From: Lachnospiraceae bacterium
GTDB lineage: Bacteria; Bacillota; Clostridia; Lachnospirales; Lachnospiraceae
NCBI GenBank assembly: GCA_019423745.1
Contig: JAHZAV010000012.1
Location: 1 to 64,000, forward strand
DNA: 64,000 nt
Direction of reading: 5' to 3'
Positions 26,665 through 34,742 of the stretch are shown here, piece by piece (positions within the stretch are counted from its first letter, which is position 1; each line of letters starts with the position of its first letter). The position numbers were made by a program, and so were the translations under genes. Under the pieces are notes generated by a model, which did no database searches, was not told the DNA's origin, and was given only the letters and a program-made list of their open reading frames with translations.

Positions 26665-27909
26665 TTATTCCTTTTCTTCCAGCGTAATCTTAATCTTTAT
26701 CTGGCTTTCCAGAGAACATTCGTCCGGAAGGGGAATCTCAACCTCCACCTCATACTCTCCAGCTTTCTTGTAATCTTTCAAGTCGATACTGGCTTTTATT
26801 TCCTTAATATCAAGACCATTCAAAACTTCCAGCGGACCACGAACATGAATTTCCAGATCTTCGCTTTCTCCATAGCTTAAAGTCAACTTATCATCCAGAT
26901 TATTTACTGTAATAGAACCTACAGGAAGATCAAAATTTTTTGTGCCGTCTTTTTCCACACGTATCGTAACCAGAACATTATTCCCTGATTCATCTACAAG
27001 CTTTATTCCTTCCGGAAGATAAGAAGTAATATCTATTGTCTGTTCTGTCTTCTGGGAAATATTCTTTGCATCGATAGCATCTGAAGGAATTAAAATTTCC
27101 CCCACTTGCTCCAGCACTGCCTGTTCCCCTGCGATTTGTATTTCTTCCGGAGTCCAGGTCACATCAGCAATAGAGTAGCCCGACGCCGCGGTAATACCCG
27201 AAGTATCTACTTCCACAGGGATACTCTCTGTTTGATACAATGTTACATGAACTTTCACACCAGTAGTTCCCAGATTGTTACCAATCTGCTCCGGATTTAT
27301 TTCACTGTTATCAGAGTCATAATAAACAACATTAGCATCTAATGTAGTGTCACGGGACAACCCTGTAACATCAACCTCTGCCACAACACGGCTTATACTG
27401 TCGATAACTGATTCCGGACCATTTACATTAATCCTCTCCGGATCAGCCTGAACACTGCCGAGGACATAACCATCTCTTACCGTTCCCGTAGTAGTAACGC
27501 TAATAGGGAATGTATTACTCTTATTGTTTTCTATCTTCACCTGAAGATTTCTGGGATTTGCAAAAGCACTGTCAATATCAAATCCTGGGATTTCAATTTG
27601 GATAGGTACCTGTGATTCCAGATACAATTCCTTCATATCAGCTGTTGCAACGATATCCTCTGCTTTGATTTTTTCCAGTTCAGACCGCTTAGCATAGACC
27701 GTTACACTGATTTTATCTGTATTTTCAATAATCTGATAAGACTTTTGATCCTGCGTTATAATCTCCGGATGCTCTACTGTAACCGGAATATCTTCAAATG
27801 TTGCATCTGTTATAGGATTATCAATATTTACTACGATCAGCCACAGCAGCAATGCGAACAGAAAGGCAAGCAGCTTTAGGCCAAGATTATTCATCAGACT
27901 TTTTTTCAT
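26665..27909 (-). CDS. cdaR: CdaR, YbbR-domain regulator of c-di-AMP synthase
   Basis: This 414-residue protein has one N-terminal membrane anchor (about residues 10-30) followed by several extracytoplasmic YbbR repeats. CdaR binds and modulates the membrane diadenylate cyclase CdaA. The gene overlaps cdaA by 23 bp, the classical arrangement in Firmicutes. AAGGAAGG precedes ATG 27909 within the cdaA 3' end. Downstream, where glmM is commonly found, there is HPr instead. Confidence 0.92.
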   Translation of the reverse strand: MKKSLMNNLGLKLLAFLFALLLWLIVVNIDNPITDATFEDIPVTVEHPEIITQDQKSYQIIENTDKISVTVYAKRSELEKIKAEDIVATADMKELYLESQVPIQIEIPGFDIDSAFANPRNLQVKIENNKSNTFPISVTTTGTVRDGYVLGSVQADPERINVNGPESVIDSISRVVAEVDVTGLSRDTTLDANVVYYDSDNSEINPEQIGNNLGTTGVKVHVTLYQTESIPVEVDTSGITAASGYSIADVTWTPEEIQIAGEQAVLEQVGEILIPSDAIDAKNISQKTEQTIDITSYLPEGIKLVDESGNNVLVTIRVEKDGTKNFDLPVGSITVNNLDDKLTLSYGESEDLEIHVRGPLEVLNGLDIKEIKASIDLKDYKKAGEYEVEVEIPLPDECSLESQIKIKITLEEKE

Positions 27910-28771
27910 GACTTAGCCTTCCTTTCCACTTCGCAAACACACTACGTGATTCACTCTTTTTATTTTGTATATCCTCAAGGCACTCCCGAAGCTTTTCTTT
28001 TGAAATATTTCTCTCAAGCTTTCCTCCTTGTGCTACAGAAACATATCCTGTCTCTTCAGACACAACAATGATCAAAGCATCACTGACTTCACTCATACCA
28101 ACTGCTGCCCGGTGCCTCGTTCCGAGTTCCTTGCTAAGTCCCATATTATCAGACAGCGGGAGATAACAGGTTGCCGAAACAATACGGTCATTTCTTATAA
28201 TAATCGCCCCATCATGGAGAGGTGTATTATGCTCAAAAATATTAATCAGAACCTGGCTCGACACAATACAATCCATTCGAATTCCCGTACTTTCATATTC
28301 TGTCAGTTTAATTGCCTGTTCTACAACAATCAAAGCTCCTGTCTTAGCTCTTCCCATAATGTAAGCAGCTTCAACAATTCCCTCAATTGTATCCTCACTG
28401 AATCTCCCCTTATCTTTTGAACTTTCAAAGGGCACAACTGCCGCAATAAATTTCTTTTCACCCAACTTTTCCAATGCACGACGCAGCTCCGGCTGAAACA
28501 CTACAATAATAACCGTAGCCAAAACTGTAAGTGAATTTTTGGCAAGCCACAAAATCGTATGCATCTGAAAGACAAATGCTAAAAGAATGAAAACACCAAG
28601 AACTACGATTCCTTTCAAGAGCATCCATGCTTTTGTATTTTTAATCCAGATCATTAACTGATAAACAAGAAACGCAATAATAATAATCTCAATGACATCT
28701 GTTATATGCATTTCCGGAAAATAAGAGCCTTTAATATACCTGTCAAAAAACTGAGTAATCCTTGCTTCCAT
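27887..28771 (-). CDS. cdaA: Diadenylate cyclase CdaA
   Basis: This 294-residue membrane enzyme makes c-di-AMP from two ATP. Three N-terminal helices (about residues 25-100) precede the DAC domain, with the DGA motif at D187-G188-A189 and the RHR motif at R219-H220-R221. c-di-AMP in Firmicutes controls potassium and osmolyte transport and wall homeostasis, and KtrA/TrkA and KdpD homologues of the kind it regulates are encoded further along this window. GGGGGTG precedes ATG 28771. The gene is the first of the cdaA-cdaR-HPr-gtrA-nucleotidyltransferase run. Confidence 0.95.
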   Translation of the reverse strand: MEARITQFFDRYIKGSYFPEMHITDVIEIIIIAFLVYQLMIWIKNTKAWMLLKGIVVLGVFILLAFVFQMHTILWLAKNSLTVLATVIIVVFQPELRRALEKLGEKKFIAAVVPFESSKDKGRFSEDTIEGIVEAAYIMGRAKTGALIVVEQAIKLTEYESTGIRMDCIVSSQVLINIFEHNTPLHDGAIIIRNDRIVSATCYLPLSDNMGLSKELGTRHRAAVGMSEVSDALIIVVSEETGYVSVAQGGKLERNISKEKLRECLEDIQNKKSESRSVFAKWKGRLSHEKKSDE

Positions 28772-28815
28772 TCTTTCACCCCCTATCTTTCTTTAATCAT
28801 AAATCGAGTACATCT

Positions 28816-30006
28816 TTATTTTTCACTATTATTGTCATCTAAATTCAGTTCCTGCTGCAACACTTTAGTTAACAAAAGATGTTCTGTATTCCCCTCTATT
28901 TTACTGCTTTTTTTCTTCGGCGCACGTTTTCTTCCTTCTGAAACTTCCTTTTCTTTCATATATTCTTTCCTATTTTTTCCTGCACCTGTATTTTGTTTAT
29001 CTTTACCGGAAACTTCGTGTTCCCTCGCATTTTTTTTACGGATTTCTTCCGTGTCTATAATCTCTGTCTCCTGACTTTCCCCACGCTTATTAATACGTTT
29101 CACCGTTTTTTCCGGTGCACTCACTGCGATTTTGGGAACTGCTTTTACATAGTAATAGTACTCATCATCCTCATATTGCACACTTTCGCATCTGGAATAG
29201 TCTACAGAGAAAAACAGAAATTCCAAAATAAGTCCCGCAATTACAGCCGCAACATTCCCAAGAATGAGTTCCGGATAGGATGTCTTTATCCCCAGCATCA
29301 TACTGCCAGCAAATACAATCACAATACCCGCAACCGCTCCGGATGCCACAGCAGTTTTCCATGCATAATTAATTGCCATTCGGCGCACATTATACACAAG
29401 AAACAGAACAATAACAAAGGCAAACACCGAAACGAGCATTTCTTTATTTTGAAATACATTCTTGGCATACTCTGTCACCTGTGTAATCATGCCTTCAGCC
29501 TCTTCACCTTTCAAAGAAGATGCTGTCTTATCCAGATAATCAATCATATAATATATCATTACTCCAAATATGATCGGGACAGCATATACAGGTGTTCCTA
29601 CAAGTCCGAAGGCTACCGGAATCACATAAGGAATTTTCAGCATAAACGCCAGCGGAGTTAACAATAACACTAACGCTGTTTTCGGGCTGAAACGAAGATA
29701 GAAAATAAACATAATCAGAAATACAACAGCTGTGACTGCCGTGATTCCTATTGACACTGCTGCCATTTGCGCCAAACACAATACCGCTGCCGCAAGAACT
29801 GTAACAATCATCGGCAAAAATGCACAGATAACTGAAAGTCCTACCGTAATTAAAGGATTGGAAAGCAGTTTCATAAATCCCATATTATGATTAATCATAT
29901 AAAACGTAAGCAATGCAATAATAAATTGGAGCGCTTTGTTAATATATTTAGAGTTTTTCGCATAAAATTGTTGTATTTGTCCTCGTAACACATATAAATT
30001 GTCCAT
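28816..30006 (-). CDS. Uncharacterised polytopic membrane protein
   Basis: I do not recognise a named family. This 396-residue protein has about eight to nine hydrophobic helices between residues 20 and 270, then a charged, lysine-rich C-terminal tail (about 280-396), probably cytoplasmic and disordered. Its start codon overlaps the stop of the next gene upstream (TAATG), so the two membrane proteins are translationally coupled. It ends 44 bp before cdaA in the same direction. Co-transcription suggests a link to envelope or turgor control, but the function is unknown. Confidence 0.75.
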   Translation of the reverse strand: MDNLYVLRGQIQQFYAKNSKYINKALQFIIALLTFYMINHNMGFMKLLSNPLITVGLSVICAFLPMIVTVLAAAVLCLAQMAAVSIGITAVTAVVFLIMFIFYLRFSPKTALVLLLTPLAFMLKIPYVIPVAFGLVGTPVYAVPIIFGVMIYYMIDYLDKTASSLKGEEAEGMITQVTEYAKNVFQNKEMLVSVFAFVIVLFLVYNVRRMAINYAWKTAVASGAVAGIVIVFAGSMMLGIKTSYPELILGNVAAVIAGLILEFLFFSVDYSRCESVQYEDDEYYYYVKAVPKIAVSAPEKTVKRINKRGESQETEIIDTEEIRKKNAREHEVSGKDKQNTGAGKNRKEYMKEKEVSEGRKRAPKKKSSKIEGNTEHLLLTKVLQQELNLDDNNSEK

Positions 30007-30404
30007 TATTCTCTGCTCTCCTTTTCATACATCTTCAACAAGCGGATCAAACCGTGGTTGTACCTTTTCATACGCATCCGGGCATCCCGGTGTTTTCCAC
30101 TCGCAATCTTTCTCGTCACAAGAATAGTCACAATAAGGGCAGCTACATAAGCAATAACAGTGACCGCGGCAAACACAAAAATTGTTGTCAGAGTCATATT
30201 CTCCAACCAAGTATTGATAGCTCCAAGCCCAACAAGCAAAACAATACATCCATAGCCAATTGTAGTCCATAAAATTGTTGCCACCGTTTTTAAACTTATG
30301 TAATCCTTTTTATAATATGCACTGATTTTTGCATCTTCCCTGCCTTCATTTTGTTCATACAGAGCCAGCTTTGTCATCAGCCTGACTTTTCGTTTATCTA
30401 ACAT
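30006..30404 (-). CDS. Small membrane protein of unknown function
   Basis: This 132-residue protein has a basic N-terminus, two hydrophobic helices (about residues 42-63 and 70-95) and a basic, Arg/Met-rich C-terminal tail. No named family is recognised. It is translationally coupled to the 396-residue membrane protein and likely forms a pair with it. An extended -10 box (TGTTATACT, core 30457-30452) about 50 bp upstream of ATG 30404 is a plausible promoter for this gene, its partner and perhaps cdaA. Confidence 0.7.
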   Translation of the reverse strand: MLDKRKVRLMTKLALYEQNEGREDAKISAYYKKDYISLKTVATILWTTIGYGCIVLLVGLGAINTWLENMTLTTIFVFAAVTVIAYVAALIVTILVTRKIASGKHRDARMRMKRYNHGLIRLLKMYEKESRE

Positions 30405-30451
30405 ATTTCACCTCGAAGAGAACTATAATTACAGATTTACTCATTATTTTC

Positions 30452-30457
30452 AGTATA
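30452..30457 (-). promoter_or_regulatory. Extended -10 promoter before the membrane-protein pair
   Basis: The minus strand reads TGTTATACT with the core TATACT at 30457-30452. The -35 match (TTGGAC, inside comFC) is weak, as often seen with TGn-extended -10 promoters. Confidence 0.45.
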
Positions 30458-30464
30458 ACAAATC

Positions 30465-31184
30465 TCAGTATCCTTGTCCAATACTTATACTTAAAAAGTA
30501 GACTTTTTCAGCACCCGCCTTTTTCAAAACTCTAGATGCACTGTCTATCGTATTCCCGGTTGTATAAATATCGTCTACCAAAAGCACATTTTTCTCAGAA
30601 ATTCTCTGACCGGTCCACAAAAAAGCATTTCTTAAGTTTCCTCGTCGTTCGTCTATTCCCAGTTTTTTCTGCGGAACAGTATCAACAATCCTACGTAGAT
30701 GCGCTGTATCATTTGGTATTCCAAGCAACCTGGAAAGCTCCAGCACCAACAGCTCCGCCTGATTAAACCCTCTTTCTTTTCTGCGTTTACGACTTAAAGG
30801 TATGGGAATTATAAGGGAAATATCCCATTGAAGCATATACTTTCCAAACTTTTTTGCCAGTTCCTCTGCATAAAACCGACTATATATCCTTTGATTCTGA
30901 TATTTAAACCGATAAATGGAACTGCGCACCTGCTTTTCGTGTTTCCACAAAGACATTCCTCTTTCATATGAATGCCGGCCGACTAAACAATCAAAACAAA
31001 ATTCACTATTTTCGTTTCCAATCGGCTTTCCGCACTTTTTACAACGTGGTTCCTGAATATACCACACCTCTCTGGCGCAGTTTTGACAGACTCTTCTTTC
31101 TGTCAGCTCTCCACAAAGAGGACAAGTATGCGGATAGAGAAGATCCAGTATCTTCTCGCCTGCTTTTTTCCATCTCATTTTCAT
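30465..31184 (-). CDS. comFC: ComF family phosphoribosyltransferase-like protein
   Basis: This 239-residue protein has an N-terminal zinc-ribbon with CPLCGE, CQNC and CKKCG pairs, and the C-terminal phosphoribosyltransferase loop VLLVDDIYTTGNT. ComFC works with ComFA in DNA uptake in competent Firmicutes; in non-competent clostridia its role is unclear. It begins 3 bp after the recD2 stop with no strong RBS, so translation is probably coupled. A DNA-handling role fits its partner. Confidence 0.92.
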   Translation of the reverse strand: MKMRWKKAGEKILDLLYPHTCPLCGELTERRVCQNCAREVWYIQEPRCKKCGKPIGNENSEFCFDCLVGRHSYERGMSLWKHEKQVRSSIYRFKYQNQRIYSRFYAEELAKKFGKYMLQWDISLIIPIPLSRKRRKERGFNQAELLVLELSRLLGIPNDTAHLRRIVDTVPQKKLGIDERRGNLRNAFLWTGQRISEKNVLLVDDIYTTGNTIDSASRVLKKAGAEKVYFLSISIGQGY

Positions 31185-31187
31185 TTA

Positions 31188-33398
31188 CTAACAAAATTCA
31201 CGGATTCTCTCTGCCAGACTGGTATTTCTGTTTTGCTCACTGATATTTTGAATCATATCCTGAAATACCGCCTCACTTCCCACTATCGTCACACATTTTT
31301 TTGCCCTTGTAACTGCCGTATAAAGAAGATTTCTGTTGTAAAGCTGTCTGGGACCTGACAAAAGAGGCATCACTACTGCCGGATATTCACTTCCCTGAGA
31401 CTTGTGGATCGTAATAGCATATGCCAGTTCCAGTTCATCCAGCATTTCAAATGGATATGTAACAACCCTATGCTCATCATACTCTACCGATAAAGTTTCC
31501 TCATAAGAATTGATTTCTTTTACAATTCCCATATCTCCATTAAAAATTCCCACACCTCTATCAATCGTCATGCCATATTTAGTTGTAATTTCCCATTCCA
31601 GCTGATAATTATTCTTGATTTGCATGACTTTATCACCGGTACGGAATTTTTTTTCTCCGTACTCTTTTTCCGCTTTTTCCGGAGCGGGGGGATTCAGATA
31701 TTGCTGAAGAATATGGTTCAGTGACTCCACTCCCAAAAGTCCCTTTCTCATTGGTGTCAATACCTGTATCTCATAAGGCTTTGCCTGCACATATCCCGGC
31801 AATTTTTTCTGAATTAAAGTAAGTAACACACCGATAATCGTATTTGCATCCTGACGCTTAAGAAAAAAGAAATCTCTGCTTTTATTATCCAGGACAACTG
31901 CTTCTCCACGATTAATTTTATGGGCATTAACTACTATGTCACTCTCCTGTGCCTGTCGAAAAATTCTGGTCAACATAACAACAGAAAAGCAGTGAGATGC
32001 CAGCATATCTTTCAACACGCTCCCCGGCCCCACTGACGGCAGCTGATTGGCATCTCCAACGAGGACCAGTCTTGTCCCTACACTGACAGCACGCAAAAGT
32101 GCATACATCAAAGGAAGATCTACCATGGACATTTCATCAATGATAATCACATCCGCCTCCAGAGGATTCTCCTCATTTCTCTGAAAGCCTCCGGCCGTTT
32201 CTTCTTCTGGTCCCCCTGCAACTTCCAAAAGCCGGTGGATGGTCTGTGCTTCACATCCAGTTGTTTCTGTCATTCGTTTGGCTGCCCGGCCGGTTGGCGC
32301 AGCCAGGCAGATATCCAACCCTTCACTTTCAAAATAGCGAATCATAGCATTTATGGTTGTAGTCTTTCCGGTACCCGGACCTCCAGTCAGAATGAATACA
32401 CCTTTTTTAACTGCCTCCACCACAGCAGTCCTCTGTCGCTCATCCAGCGGCATCTCCATATTTTCTTCAATTGCTTTCAGACGATGAAGAATCGAAGATT
32501 CGGAAATCTCACTGCTGATATTCAAATCATGCAGCATCTTCGCCGAGTTCAACTCCATATAATAATAGTTCGCAGCATAAACTCGTCTTCCATCTTCTCC
32601 TTCTTTCAGCACAATTTTTCTTTCCATTGCAAGATCCATTAGATACTTTTCGATATGAAGAATCTCTACCTCTAAAAGTTCTCCGGTACGCGTTAAAAGC
32701 ACCTTCTCCGGTAAATAAATATGCCCCTCCGACAGACTCTGAAGAAGCGTATAAAAAATACCACTTCGTATTCTATAATCCGAATCCGTATGAATTCCGA
32801 TCCTCCGGGCAATCTCGTCCGCCGTCTTAAATCCCACTCCTGGGATATCATCTGCCATCTGATAGGGGTTTTCTTCCATTACCCGATAGATACGATTACC
32901 ATAATGCCGATAAATTTTAGCTGCAAGCGAAGTCGTAATTCCATATTTTTGCAGGTAGATCATCGCTTGTCTCATATCTTTTTTTTCCTCTACCTGCTGT
33001 GCAATCTCTCTTGCCTTTCTTTCGCTGATCCCTTTTACCTCAGCCAGCCTTTCAGGCTCTTCCTCTATAATACGAAAAGTATCTTCTTTAAATCTTCTTA
33101 CAATTCTTCCTGCCAGCGCTGCTCCCAGGCCCTTAATCGCACCGGAACCAAGATAACGTTCAATCGATATGAGATCTTCCATTTCACACACTTCTGAAGT
33201 CTTGACCTGCAGCTGCATTCCGTACAGAGAATGCATAACATATTCACCTGTAAGCTTCAAAAGCTCTCCCTCTCCAATGTACGGGAAAATACCCACACAT
33301 GTCAGGTCTCCATTCTCATTATTCAAATTGAACACTGTATATCCATTATCTTCGTTCCGAAAGACAATATGCTCCACGTACCCTTTGATTTCTTCCAT
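31188..33398 (-). CDS. recD2: RecD2 family ATP-dependent helicase
   Basis: This 736-residue protein has N-terminal OB-like and helix-hairpin-helix regions (about 1-300) followed by a superfamily 1B helicase. Walker A GGPGTGKTT is near residue 345, the DEAD-box-like IIDEMSMVD near 420, and the C-terminal VTRAKK motif near 715. RecD2 acts without RecBC as a 5'-3' DNA helicase in replication-fork and repair work. ATG 33398 has GAGG seven bases upstream. Confidence 0.95.
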   Translation of the reverse strand: MEEIKGYVEHIVFRNEDNGYTVFNLNNENGDLTCVGIFPYIGEGELLKLTGEYVMHSLYGMQLQVKTSEVCEMEDLISIERYLGSGAIKGLGAALAGRIVRRFKEDTFRIIEEEPERLAEVKGISERKAREIAQQVEEKKDMRQAMIYLQKYGITTSLAAKIYRHYGNRIYRVMEENPYQMADDIPGVGFKTADEIARRIGIHTDSDYRIRSGIFYTLLQSLSEGHIYLPEKVLLTRTGELLEVEILHIEKYLMDLAMERKIVLKEGEDGRRVYAANYYYMELNSAKMLHDLNISSEISESSILHRLKAIEENMEMPLDERQRTAVVEAVKKGVFILTGGPGTGKTTTINAMIRYFESEGLDICLAAPTGRAAKRMTETTGCEAQTIHRLLEVAGGPEEETAGGFQRNEENPLEADVIIIDEMSMVDLPLMYALLRAVSVGTRLVLVGDANQLPSVGPGSVLKDMLASHCFSVVMLTRIFRQAQESDIVVNAHKINRGEAVVLDNKSRDFFFLKRQDANTIIGVLLTLIQKKLPGYVQAKPYEIQVLTPMRKGLLGVESLNHILQQYLNPPAPEKAEKEYGEKKFRTGDKVMQIKNNYQLEWEITTKYGMTIDRGVGIFNGDMGIVKEINSYEETLSVEYDEHRVVTYPFEMLDELELAYAITIHKSQGSEYPAVVMPLLSGPRQLYNRNLLYTAVTRAKKCVTIVGSEAVFQDMIQNISEQNRNTSLAERIREFC

Positions 33399-33441
33399 CT
33401 ATATCCTCTTTCATATTCATTTGTCAGATTTTTTCTAATGG

Positions 33442-33471
33442 AAAAAGCCGCCGGAAATACCTTCCGCCGGC
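33442..33471 (-). terminator. Intrinsic terminator after mreB
   Basis: A 10-bp GC-rich stem (33447-33456 with 33462-33471, one C.C mismatch) has a 5-nt loop and is followed on the minus strand by TTTTT at 33446-33442. Confidence 0.85.
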
Positions 33472-33517
33472 AATTTATCTTTCTTTTTAAAATTACCTTC
33501 CGCAATTTTTCAATTGC

Positions 33518-34507
33518 TTAGAGTTCTTTTCGCCCGCTTAAAAATTCTACAAACTGTCCAGTCCCAATAGCAACTACTTTCATTGGATCTTCCGCTGTCA
33601 TCGTATTGATACCTGTTCGCTCTTCGATCAACTCTTCCAATCCTCTTAACATAGCTCCACCACCTGTCAGAACAATTCCCCGATCCAGAATATCAGCTGA
33701 CAATTCCGGAGGTGTACGCTCCAGTACGCTAATTACAGCTTCTACAATCTGGCTCGTGGTTTCTCGTAGTGCCTCTTCTGTCTCTGACGAGGTTACAGTC
33801 ACTGTCTTAGGGAGTCCTGTTACCAGGTTTCTTCCCCTCACTTCCATAGATTCCTCCTCCACCAGAGGATAGGTTGTACCTATTTTAATCTTTATGTCTT
33901 CCGCTGTTCTCTCTCCAATCAGAAGATTGTGTTTTTTTCTCATATAACGGACAATTGCTTCATCAAAGTCATCGCCAGCAATCTTTATAGAAGTATTTAC
34001 AACAGTTCCTCCCAGAGAAATAACAGCTATATCTGATGTACCACCACCAATATCAACAATCATATTTCCACATGGTTTGGAAATATCAATTCCGGCACCA
34101 ATAGCCGCTGCAACCGGCTCTTCAATCAGCAGTACTTCTCTTGCGCCTGCGGCATAAGTAGCCTCTTCTACAGCCTTCTTCTCTACTTCTGTTACACCGC
34201 TTGGCACACAGATACTGATTCTTGGCTTCTTAAATGTACGGCGTCCCATGGCTTTCTGCACAAAATATTTAATCATTTTTTCAGTCACTGTATAATCAGA
34301 GATTACTCCCTGCCGCAGTGGACGCACTGCAACAATATTTCCCGGAGTTCTCCCAAGCATTAGTCGTGCCTCTTCTCCAATCGCCTTAATTGCGTTTGTG
34401 TCTCTATCAAAGGCAACAACTGATGGCTCTTTTAAAATAACGCCCTTCCCTTTCACGTATACGAGGACGCTCGCTGTTCCTAAATCAATTCCGATATCTA
34501 CAGACAT
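33518..34507 (-). CDS. mreB: MreB/Mbl-family rod-shape protein
   Basis: This 329-residue actin-like ATPase organises peptidoglycan synthesis along the cell cylinder. The phosphate-1 motif IGIDLGTASVLVY is at the N-terminus, the phosphate-2 motif MIVDIGGGTSDIAV near residue 155, and the adenosine motif VLTGGGAML near 280. It stands alone without mreC/mreD, so it could be Mbl or MreBH rather than MreB proper. I chose ATG 34507, nine bases after AGGGG; a TTG two codons earlier lies too close to the RBS. Confidence 0.93.
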   Translation of the reverse strand: MSVDIGIDLGTASVLVYVKGKGVILKEPSVVAFDRDTNAIKAIGEEARLMLGRTPGNIVAVRPLRQGVISDYTVTEKMIKYFVQKAMGRRTFKKPRISICVPSGVTEVEKKAVEEATYAAGAREVLLIEEPVAAAIGAGIDISKPCGNMIVDIGGGTSDIAVISLGGTVVNTSIKIAGDDFDEAIVRYMRKKHNLLIGERTAEDIKIKIGTTYPLVEEESMEVRGRNLVTGLPKTVTVTSSETEEALRETTSQIVEAVISVLERTPPELSADILDRGIVLTGGGAMLRGLEELIEERTGINTMTAEDPMKVVAIGTGQFVEFLSGRKEL

Positions 34508-34685
34508 CTTCAAATTCCCCTTTCATTTGAGATATTTATGTCATTTCGTCCCTCATACATCTTTTGTCAGATTATCCCTCATTCACGGATAGTGCTGCTA
34601 TGCACTAACGCCAGTGGTAATTAATCAGAAATCTGATTTTCCCTTCTACACCGACGTTAACACCCACCTTCTATGGGCATTTACC

Positions 34686-34714
34686 ATTATAATCAAATTT
34701 CCTCAAAATGGAAA
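34686..34714 (-). promoter_or_regulatory. Promoter of mreB
   Basis: On the minus strand the -10 TATAAT is at 34691-34686 and a weaker -35 TTTCCA at 34714-34709, with a 17-bp spacer. The ~165-nt leader before ATG 34507 can form two small hairpins (AGTGC/GCACT and AATCAGA/TCTGATT). No known riboswitch is recognised. Confidence 0.65.
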
Positions 34715-34742
34715 GAGTTTTTTTTCGCCTATTTTTTCCCCT

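Noticed and set aside
34514..34685. mreB leader as a riboswitch
   Set aside because: Only two short hairpins are visible and no conserved aptamer core of a known class is seen.
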